NCBI GenBank assembly: GCA_030429105.1
Contig: JAUIDE010000025.1
Span: 1-44,784, forward strand
Reading direction: 5' to 3'
Length of the DNA: 44,784 bases
DNA from: Alphaproteobacteria bacterium
GTDB taxonomy: Bacteria; Pseudomonadota; Alphaproteobacteria; Rhodobacterales; Rhodobacteraceae
The notes under the pieces are model-generated. The model ran no database searches. It was not told where the DNA came from and saw only the letters and a program-made list of their open reading frames with translations. Numbering within the stretch: the stretch's first letter is position 1; each line of letters starts with the position of its first letter. Positions 35,501 to 44,784 of this stretch are shown here, piece by piece. A program made the translations under genes and the position numbers.

Positions 35501-36325
35501 TCAGAACCACTGCCCCTCCTCGATCATGCCGAGCCGCACGAGCTGCTCCGCCCGCCATTCGAACCGCGCGGTCTTCGGCCAGGTCAGCGTACCGACCCCG
35601 CGCATCGCCGGATGGGCGAGGAGCCGCCGCGTCCGGCGGTAGGACATGACGGCGAGCGTCGGGCTCAGGTGCCAGGGGCAGGAAACGGCGTTCATTTCAG
35701 GGTCGGAAAGCCAGAGGTCGGGCCCGATCTCCAGGCCCTCCTCCGCGCGGAAGAGCACGGGCCGGTTGACGCGCGCGAGCGCGGGCGGCGCATGGTCCTC
35801 GAACCGCCAGCCGAGCCCGCCGCGGATATCGGCGAGCCGCCCCTCCCGCTCGAACCCGTACCAGCCGTCCGCGTCGAAGGATGCGGCGGCGAGGTCGGGC
35901 GCGCCGCCGCCGATCATCCCGTCGTCATAGAGGTCGATCGCGCAGCCCATCGCCGCGCGGCGCCGCTCCGTCCCGAGGAATTCCGTCAGCGCCGGCAGCG
36001 GCCGCGTCTCCGCGAAGGGATGATAGGGAAATTCCCCGTTGAAGGCGATCAGCAGCCAGCGACCCGAAGCGGCCCGGATGATCCGTGTCAGGAGCGCGGC
36101 GCGCGCCGCAGCGTCATGCAGCGCCGCCGGCGCGGCGAAGAGGCCGGCCCCCTCCGCCGGCGCGCCGGGGCCGAGGGCGAGGATCGCGGCGGCGCCGAGC
36201 CCGAGAAGATGCGCCGCGCTCTCCTCCGCAAGGAGCCCGTCCTCGCAGAGGAGGATCGCGACTGGCCCTGCGCCGCCTGCCGCCAGCGCGGCGCGCAGCG
36301 CCTCATCGACCGAAGCGAAGCGCAT
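35501..36325 (-). CDS. Glycosyltransferase family 2-like hypothetical protein
   Basis: The 274-residue protein has no clear motif match. The stretch GRWLLIAFNGEFPYHPF, followed by RPLPALTEFLGTERRRAAMGCAIDLYDDGMIGG, recalls the Glyco_tranf_2_4 type (where D-x-D-E-F is expected), but here the acidic signature is degenerate (AFNGEF). The N-terminus is Ala-rich (VDEALRAALAAGGAGPVAILLCEDG). The start MRFASVDEALR has GGGGGGACG upstream; the frame reaches 36379. If it is a glycosyltransferase, it may be inactive or unusual. It diverges from mucR. Confidence 0.7.
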   Translation of the reverse strand: MRFASVDEALRAALAAGGAGPVAILLCEDGLLAEESAAHLLGLGAAAILALGPGAPAEGAGLFAAPAALHDAAARAALLTRIIRAASGRWLLIAFNGEFPYHPFAETRPLPALTEFLGTERRRAAMGCAIDLYDDGMIGGGAPDLAAASFDADGWYGFEREGRLADIRGGLGWRFEDHAPPALARVNRPVLFRAEEGLEIGPDLWLSDPEMNAVSCPWHLSPTLAVMSYRRTRRLLAHPAMRGVGTLTWPKTARFEWRAEQLVRLGMIEEGQWF

Positions 36326-36612
36326 TTCGTCCCCCCGAGTCCATATCGCCGAGATAGCCGCGCCGAAGCGCGCTATCAACAGAGTCGCAGAATGAAAATA
36401 CCGCGCCTATCGCTGTGGCGACGAGCCCGGGGAATACGGCGTCTTTGCAAAGTAACAGGGGCTTGCATTCGCCACGTATGACATTAAAAGAGAGCCCGCT
36501 ACGTCTTGCGCGACAGCGCACGCCAAAGCCGCCGACAAGAACGGAGAGCATGGAAGTAGCGTGTAAACAGGGCAGGAAAAACCTTGTCATCTCTCGCAGC
36601 AGGAGACTGAAA

Positions 36613-37023
36613 TTGGCCGAAGATCAACTGGACCGGTCTGAGATACTGGCGCTCACCTCCGAGATCGTATCATCGCACGTTTCGAACAACGCGGTGAATC
36701 AGGCGGACCTGACGACGATGATCGAATCGGTCTTCGCCACGCTCGCCGGCCTGGCGCATCCGAAGGAGGAGCCGGCGGAGGAACTCGTCCCCGCCGTCCC
36801 GGTGAAGAAGTCGGTGTTCGACGATCACATCGTCTGCCTTGAGGACGGCAAGAAGCTGAAGATGCTGAAGCGGCATCTGAAGACGTCCTACGACATGACG
36901 CCGGAGGAATACCGCGCGAAATGGGGCCTCGCCTCGGATTATCCGATGGTCGCCCCCGCCTATGCGCGCAAGCGCCAGGAACTGGCGAAGAAGATCGGGC
37001 TGGGCCGCAAGAAGGCGTCCTGA
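36613..37023 (+). CDS. mucR: MucR-family transcriptional regulator (Ros/MucR zinc-finger type)
   Basis: MucR proteins are H-NS-like alphaproteobacterial regulators that bind A+T-rich DNA and often repress their own gene. The 136-residue protein has the N-terminal oligomerisation part (ILALTSEIVSSHVSNNAVNQADLTTMI) and the C-terminal DNA-binding part (HIVCLEDGKKLKMLKRHLKTSYDMTPEEYRAKW, then YPMVAPAYARKRQELAKKIGLG). Only one Cys is present in the finger, a variant found in part of the family. I chose the TTG at 36613 (AGGAG 7 nt upstream), which gives the normal length; an upstream in-frame ATG at 36550 is less likely. The 287-nt leader is visibly A+T-rich, fitting autoregulation. Confidence 0.88.
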   Translation: MAEDQLDRSEILALTSEIVSSHVSNNAVNQADLTTMIESVFATLAGLAHPKEEPAEELVPAVPVKKSVFDDHIVCLEDGKKLKMLKRHLKTSYDMTPEEYRAKWGLASDYPMVAPAYARKRQELAKKIGLGRKKAS

Positions 37024-37050
37024 CCGGAAAGCCTCCCCGAGGGGAGAAAG

Positions 37051-37080
37051 CGGCGCGCCCCGTCCGGGCGCGCCGTTTCC
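37051..37080 (+). terminator. Intrinsic terminator after mucR
   Basis: A 10-bp stem CGGCGCGCCC / GGGCGCGCCG (37051-37060, 37066-37075) with loop CGTCC is followed by TTTCC, 28 nt after the mucR stop. It may also serve the convergent hydrolase gene. Confidence 0.65.
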
Positions 37081-37084
37081 GTTC

Positions 37085-38398
37085 CTACTCTCCGGCCTTC
37101 AGCGTCTCGTAGCGGAGGCCCTTCGCCGTGCGGTTCTGGAAGCCCTTCCAGTGCGTGTGCTCGGGCTTCGGCGTCCCGTCGTCGTTCATCGCCCAGACGC
37201 CGTCATTGGCGTTGGGGACGAGCTCCAGATAGGTCGCCGCCTCCGCGTCCCCCTTCAGATGCGCGTCGAGCCAGGCTGTCGCAAAATGCTGCGCGATGTT
37301 GTTCATGCGCACCGTGTCCCAGACCGGGTCCGCATAATGGTCGAAGGGCGCGAAGCCGAGATCGGGGTCGATCTCCCGCCCCTCCGCCGGCGCCGGATAG
37401 GGCGCGGCGGCGTTGTGGTTGGCGTTCTCGAAGGTGAGGAGCGCGCGGTCCACCCCGGTCGAGGCCTCCCACATGGAGCGGACGCCGGGCGCATAGCCCG
37501 AGACATCGTCCACCGATCCGGCGACATAGAGGATCGGCAGCTTCACGCCCTTCAGCGTCTCCACGTCCCAGAAGGCGCGGGTCCAGCCCCAGGGCGCGAA
37601 GGCGATCACGGTCCTGAACCGCGGGTCGGGCATCGCCGCGTGGCTTTCGGAGCCCGAGAGATGCGCGGCGAGCGTGCCGTGCGGCGCCCCCCAGGCGTAT
37701 TCGGTCGAGCCCTGCGTCACCCCGCCCCCGGCGGTGATGACGGCGCCGTAGCCGCCCATCGAATAACCGATGAGGCCGGTGTTGGAGGCGTCGACGATCC
37801 CGTTGAGGAAGCTCGCCGGGTCGCCGCCCAGCCGCTCCATCTCGTTCAGCGCGAAAAGCTGGTCGAAGGGCCGGTTGTAGAGCGTGGAGCCGAAGGCCGT
37901 CCTGTCCTCATAGGTCGAATCGCGGTGGTCGATGGAGGCGACGACATAACCCTTCGAGGCGATGTTCTCCGCCAGATGCGAGAGGAGATAGCGGTTGCCC
38001 GGATAGCCGTGCGAGACGATGACGAGCGGCCAGCGTCCCGTCCCCGGCGCCGCGTCCCGCATCGCGCGGCCGTGCAGCGTCACGGTCGTCTTGCCGTCGC
38101 GGATCAGCGCGGGAAAGCTCGTCTCCCCGGTTGCCCCTTCCGCCGCCGGATACCAGACCTCGACATTCAGCGCCCGGTCATAGGTCGGCAGCGGGTCCGG
38201 CTTCGGCGCGGCCGGGTCGATGGCGACGATGTTCAGCCGCCCCTTGTCCACGATCTCGATGGTGCGCACCCCGACGGGGAGCGCGCCATAGGCGGCGAGG
38301 GCCGGCGCATCCGGCCGCTGGCCGTCGATCCGGTTCTCGCCGAGGGCGGGCAGGGCGGCGAGCATCATCGCGGCCGCAAGGGCCGTGGCGCGTAGCAT
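37085..38398 (-). CDS. Secreted alpha/beta hydrolase (dienelactone/PAF-acetylhydrolase type)
   Basis: The 437-residue protein starts with a signal peptide (MLRATALAAAMMLAALPALG), so it is probably periplasmic or extracellular. The hydrolase core shows PLVIVSHGYPGNRYLLSHLAENIASKGYVV (oxyanion hole), the nucleophile elbow GYSMGGYG with catalytic Ser, and a late Asp/His region (LPILYVAGSVDDVSGYAPG, ANHNAAAPYP). It resembles lipase/dienelactone-hydrolase-like proteins annotated as alpha/beta hydrolases; the substrate (ester or phospholipid) is open. It is convergent with mucR and 73 nt after uppP on the same strand. Confidence 0.88.
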   Translation of the reverse strand: MLRATALAAAMMLAALPALGENRIDGQRPDAPALAAYGALPVGVRTIEIVDKGRLNIVAIDPAAPKPDPLPTYDRALNVEVWYPAAEGATGETSFPALIRDGKTTVTLHGRAMRDAAPGTGRWPLVIVSHGYPGNRYLLSHLAENIASKGYVVASIDHRDSTYEDRTAFGSTLYNRPFDQLFALNEMERLGGDPASFLNGIVDASNTGLIGYSMGGYGAVITAGGGVTQGSTEYAWGAPHGTLAAHLSGSESHAAMPDPRFRTVIAFAPWGWTRAFWDVETLKGVKLPILYVAGSVDDVSGYAPGVRSMWEASTGVDRALLTFENANHNAAAPYPAPAEGREIDPDLGFAPFDHYADPVWDTVRMNNIAQHFATAWLDAHLKGDAEAATYLELVPNANDGVWAMNDDGTPKPEHTHWKGFQNRTAKGLRYETLKAGE

Positions 38399-38470
38399 GG
38401 GGCGTTCCTTCCTGTTGGTCTTGAGCGCGACCTTAGCCGCCGCGGGCGACGGTTCAACGAAAACCCGGCG

Positions 38471-39286
38471 TCACGCATAGGCGAGGTAGAGGAGTCCGGC
38501 CCCGAGAAAGAGCCGGTAGACGACGAAGACGTTCATCGACCAGGTGCGCAGCATCCGCAGAAACAGCGCGATGGCCGCATAGGCCGCGAGAAAGGAAAGG
38601 ACCGCCGCGATCGCCACATCCGCCTGAAGGGCCGCATCCCCGCTCTCCGCCACCTCGACGAGGACGAGGAGAGCGGCGGCCATCGTGACGGGGATCGACA
38701 TGAGGAAGGAGACGCGCGCGGCGTCCACCCGGCCATAGCCGAGCGCCCGCGCCGCCGTGATGGTGATTCCGGAGCGGCTGACCCCCGGCACGAGCGCTGC
38801 GGCCTGCGCGAGGCCGATCAGCGCCGCGTCTTTGAGCGTCCATCCCGCCTCCGCCTTCTCCATCCTTCCATAGCGGTCCGCGAGGTAGAGGAGGAGGCCG
38901 CCGATCAGCGTCGCCCAGCCGATCACGGCGAGGGAGCGCAGCGCCTCCGCCCAGCCGAGCGCCGCGAGCACGCCGCCCGCCAGCACCGCCGGAACGGTGG
39001 CGACGAGGAGGAGGAGCGCCAGATGCGCCTCCCGGTTCATCAGGTCCCAGCGCAGCACCCGCAGCGCCCCGCGCGCCGCCATCGCCACATCTGCGCGGAA
39101 ATAGAGCATCACCGCCGCGAGCGAGCCGATATGCGTCGCCACGTCCAGCTTCAGGCCTTGGTCCTCGGCTCCCGTCAGCAGCGGATAGAGCGCGAGATGG
39201 CCGGAGGAGGAGATCGGCAGGAACTCCGTCACTCCCTGGATCAACGCGAGGATCACGAGATGGAGGAAGGGCATCGTCAGGTCCAC
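38471..39286 (-). CDS. uppP: Undecaprenyl-diphosphatase
   Basis: UppP recycles undecaprenyl pyrophosphate to the monophosphate carrier for peptidoglycan and other cell-wall synthesis. The 271-residue protein has about eight membrane helices and both catalytic motifs: QGVTEFLPISSSGHL at residues 17-31, and ALVPGVSRSGITI in the second half. A GTG at 39286 or the ATG at 39274 could start it; neither has a strong ribosome binding site. It conveys bacitracin tolerance in other bacteria (bacA). It diverges from gltD. Confidence 0.95.
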   Translation of the reverse strand: MDLTMPFLHLVILALIQGVTEFLPISSSGHLALYPLLTGAEDQGLKLDVATHIGSLAAVMLYFRADVAMAARGALRVLRWDLMNREAHLALLLLVATVPAVLAGGVLAALGWAEALRSLAVIGWATLIGGLLLYLADRYGRMEKAEAGWTLKDAALIGLAQAAALVPGVSRSGITITAARALGYGRVDAARVSFLMSIPVTMAAALLVLVEVAESGDAALQADVAIAAVLSFLAAYAAIALFLRMLRTWSMNVFVVYRLFLGAGLLYLAYA

Positions 39287-39363
39287 GAGGCGGCGCGGCG
39301 CTGATTCGCCGCCGCGCGGGGAGCCTATGCCGGGCGGCGCTTCCGGGGAAGAATCGATGATAG

Positions 39364-39374
39364 GTCATAATGAC
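39364..39374. promoter_or_regulatory. Palindrome in the A+T-rich uppP-gltD gap
   Basis: GTCATAATGAC (5-1-5) lies about 140 nt before the gltD ATG in a 229-nt divergent gap that is locally A+T-rich (39340-39465). No convincing -35/-10 pair could be fixed, though TATAGG (39433) and GATATT (39445) are candidate -10 boxes. It is a likely control region for gltD, and possibly for uppP. Confidence 0.35.
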
Positions 39375-39515
39375 TGCCATAAAAATCATGCGTCAGAGCG
39401 GGGAATCGCACGGTTCGGATATTTCCATCCCATATAGGTCAGCAGATATTACTTTTATTGCGCGCGAAGGGGCGATATGGAGCCCCAGCGACGGAGATCG
39501 TAGCGGGAGGCGGCC

Positions 39516-40949
39516 ATGGCGCAGCGCATGCTCAAATTCGTGGATCTCGAGCGGGAGACGCCCGAGAAGCGCGCGGCGGAGGCCCGGCGCGAGGACTTCC
39601 ACGAGATTTACCGCCAGTATGCGCGGGACAAGGCGGCGGAGCAGGCCGCGCGCTGCTCGCAATGCGGCGTGCCCTTCTGCCAGTCGCATTGCCCGCTCCA
39701 CAACAACATTCCCGACTGGCTGAAGCTCACCGCCGAGGGCCGCCTCCGCGAGGCCTACGAACTGAGCCAGGAGACGAACACCTTCCCCGAGATCTGCGGC
39801 CGCATCTGCCCGCAGGACCGTCTCTGCGAGGGCAACTGCGTCATCGAGCAATCCGGCCACGGCACGGTCACGATCGGCGCCATCGAGAAATACCTGACCG
39901 ACACCGCCTTCGAGGAAGGCTGGGTCGCCCCGATCCGCCCTGCGGCGGAGCGGCCCGAAAGCGTAGGGATCATCGGCGCCGGCCCCGGCGGCCTCGCCGC
40001 GGCGGACCGTTTGCGCCGCGCCGGCGTGCAGGTCACGGTCTATGACCGGCATGACCGGGCGGGCGGCCTCCTCACCTACGGCATCCCCGGCTTCAAGCTC
40101 GAAAAGCCCGTGGTGATGCAGCGGAACGCCCAGTTCGAGGAGGCGGGGGTCGAGTTCGTCCTCAACTGCGAAGTCGGGCGGGACATCGGCTTCGGCGAGC
40201 TTCGCGCGCGCCATGACGCCGTCCTCGTCGCCACCGGCGTCTACAAGGCGCGGGACGTTGGCGGGCCCGGCTCCGGCCTCGGCGGCATCGTGCAGGCGCT
40301 CGACTATCTCACCGCCTCCAACCGCAAGAGCTTCGGAGACGAGGTTCCCGATTTCGACTCGGGCGTGCTGAACGCCGAGGGCAAGGACGTCGTGGTGATC
40401 GGCGGCGGCGACACGGCGATGGACTGCGTCCGCACCGCCGTCCGCCAGGGCGCGACCTCCGTGAAATGCCTCTACCGGCGCGACCGGGCGAACATGCCCG
40501 GCTCCCAGCGCGAGGTGCAGAACGCGGAGGAGGAGGGCGTGGAGTTCGTCTGGCAATCCGCGCCGAAGGGCTTCCTCGGCGAGGGCGCGGTGACGGGCGT
40601 GCGCATGATCCGCATCCGCCTCGGCGCGCCGGACCAGACCGGGCGGCAGACGCCGGAGGAGATCCCGGGCTCGGAGGAGACCGTGAAGGCCGATCTCGTC
40701 ATCAAGGCCCTCGGCTTCGAGCCGGAGGAGCTGCCCCGCCTCTGGGGCGAGCCCGGCCTCGAAGTCACCCGCTGGGGCACGGTGAAGGCGGATTTCCGCA
40801 CGCACCGCACCGCGCTTCCCGGCGTCTATGCGGTCGGCGACATCGTGCGCGGCGCTTCTCTCGTCGTCTGGGCGATCCGCGACGGGCGCGAGGCGGCGGA
40901 CGCGATGCTGGCCGAGTTCGACTCGGCGGCCGCGGTGGCGGCGCAATAG
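39516..40949 (+). CDS. gltD: Glutamate synthase (NADPH) small subunit
   Basis: GltD takes electrons from NADPH through FAD and passes them to GltB for glutamate synthesis from glutamine and 2-oxoglutarate. The 477-residue protein has N-terminal [4Fe-4S] cysteine motifs (CSQCGVPFCQSHCP and CGRICPQDRLCEGNC), the FAD-binding GIIGAGPGGLAAA (about 150-165) and the NADPH-binding VVIGGGDTAMDC (about 290-302). The ATG at 39516 has GGGAGG upstream. Gene order is gltD, a GFA gene, then gltB, so the reductase is first and one gene separates the subunits. Confidence 0.97.
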   Translation: MAQRMLKFVDLERETPEKRAAEARREDFHEIYRQYARDKAAEQAARCSQCGVPFCQSHCPLHNNIPDWLKLTAEGRLREAYELSQETNTFPEICGRICPQDRLCEGNCVIEQSGHGTVTIGAIEKYLTDTAFEEGWVAPIRPAAERPESVGIIGAGPGGLAAADRLRRAGVQVTVYDRHDRAGGLLTYGIPGFKLEKPVVMQRNAQFEEAGVEFVLNCEVGRDIGFGELRARHDAVLVATGVYKARDVGGPGSGLGGIVQALDYLTASNRKSFGDEVPDFDSGVLNAEGKDVVVIGGGDTAMDCVRTAVRQGATSVKCLYRRDRANMPGSQREVQNAEEEGVEFVWQSAPKGFLGEGAVTGVRMIRIRLGAPDQTGRQTPEEIPGSEETVKADLVIKALGFEPEELPRLWGEPGLEVTRWGTVKADFRTHRTALPGVYAVGDIVRGASLVVWAIRDGREAADAMLAEFDSAAAVAAQ

Positions 40950-41031
40950 CCATGCTGGCGCCATCCCCTGTCAGCCTCGGGCGGCACGCTCCCCCTCGCG
41001 CCATTCCGGCGCGGGTCGAAGGAGACATGCC

Positions 41032-41448
41032 ATGAGCTTCAAGGGAAAATGCCTCTGCGGCGCCGTCCGCTATGAGGTGAAGAAGGACGCGGTGGAGGTC
41101 GGCTCCTGCCATTGCGGGATGTGCCGTGCCTGGACGGGCGGGATCAATCTCAGCTTCGAGGCGAAGCCGGAGGAGATCGCCTTCACGGGCGCGGAGATGA
41201 TCGAGGCCTATTCCTCCTCCGACTGGGCGGAGCGCGCCTTCTGCCGCCGCTGCGGCTCCTCGCTCTTCTACCGGTCGAAGGCGGACGGGACGATGCATGT
41301 CGCCGCCGGCTCGCTCGAAAGCTGGGAGGGCGCGCGCTTCATCGGCGAGATCTACATCGACGCGAAGCCCGCCCTCTACGCCCTCGCGGGCGACCACAAG
41401 CGCATGACGGAGGCGGAATTCCTCGCCTCCATCGGCGTGGCGGGGTGA
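41032..41448 (+). CDS. GFA-family (glutathione-dependent formaldehyde-activating enzyme/CENP-V) protein
   Basis: The 138-residue protein has the CENP-V/GFA zinc-binding cysteine pattern: CLCGAV at the start, SCHCGMCRAW about 20 residues later, and FCRRCGSSLFY around residue 75. Such proteins are annotated as GFA, but most have no shown reaction with formaldehyde. AAGGAGACATGCC precedes the ATG. It lies inside the glt operon, between gltD (83 nt before) and gltB (75 nt after), which is unusual. The function is inferred only from family and position. Confidence 0.9.
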   Translation: MSFKGKCLCGAVRYEVKKDAVEVGSCHCGMCRAWTGGINLSFEAKPEEIAFTGAEMIEAYSSSDWAERAFCRRCGSSLFYRSKADGTMHVAAGSLESWEGARFIGEIYIDAKPALYALAGDHKRMTEAEFLASIGVAG

Positions 41449-41522
41449 AGAGCCGCGCCGCCTGAAATCAACCGTCGCCGGGCCTCCCGGCGGCGCAACG
41501 CAAGCCGATCCGGAGCCGGACC

Positions 41523-44784
<3,262 letters not shown>

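Noticed and set aside
39393-40964. 523-residue frame antisense to gltD
   Set aside because: It mirrors gltD exactly and has no recognisable motif.

Overview
The window is about 44.8 kb of GC-rich DNA (roughly 70% by eye). It reads as chromosome of an alphaproteobacterium of the Rhodobacterales type. The evidence is the head-to-head ccmAB/acnA pair, an RpoH of the alphaproteobacterial type, a Ros/MucR regulator, the cytochrome-linked urate oxidase PuuD, a PuuE-UraD fusion, and the rimP-nusA-ylxR-infB-rbfA-truB...rpsO-pnp order. No tRNA, rRNA, CRISPR array, transposase or integrase was seen. Because of the GC content nearly every gene carries long antisense shadow frames, which are left out.

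Layout. (1) 1-2.3 kb, minus strand: ccmA-ccmB (haem export) followed by a membrane alpha/beta-hydrolase that runs off the left edge. (2) 2.5-6.0 kb: acnA, a periplasmic rhodanese and a convergent DUF2892 membrane protein. (3) 6.1-8.1 kb: a glutathione S-transferase with a Cys-bearing tail, divergent from rpoH, whose promoter looks like an ECF-sigma site. (4) 8.2-19.5 kb: the translation/RNA-metabolism block rimP, nusA, ylxR, infB, rbfA, truB, then a class III adenylate cyclase, rpsO and pnp. An intrinsic terminator sits immediately before the rimP ribosome binding site. (5) 19.5-21.5 kb: two tandem paralogues with a signal peptide, a periplasmic Cys-pair domain, one membrane helix and a cytoplasmic PilZ domain. 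(6) 21.6-23.4 kb: an SDR oxidoreductase and a DMT exporter. (7) 23.6-28.9 kb: a ureide/urate catabolic locus, allE-allA behind puuE-uraD on the minus strand and uraH-puuD on the plus strand. The divergent gap is split by a NYN-domain nuclease gene flanked by 35-bp direct repeats. (8) 28.9-34.8 kb, minus strand: a small protein, a tightly coupled four-gene operon (aminotransferase, NTF2-like, GNAT, nitrilase-type amidohydrolase), a small RTX-like protein, an M19 dipeptidase with a betainyl-CoA-thioesterase-like protein, and a flavin-reductase-like protein. (9) 35-39.3 kb: a GNAT, a glycosyltransferase-like protein, mucR, a secreted alpha/beta hydrolase and uppP. (10) 39.5-44.8 kb: gltD, a GFA-family gene and gltB, which is cut by the right edge.

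How the genes work together. The urate locus encodes urate -> hydroxyisourate -> OHCU -> allantoin -> allantoate and, after one step not encoded here, ureidoglycine -> ureidoglycolate -> glyoxylate + urea. The gltDB genes would assimilate ammonium released by such catabolism. The least described parts are the PilZ receptor pair, the direct-repeat-bounded NYN module, the four-gene nitrilase/GNAT/NTF2/aminotransferase operon and the terminator-before-RBS leader of the nusA operon. No stretch longer than 300 bases lacks a gene.
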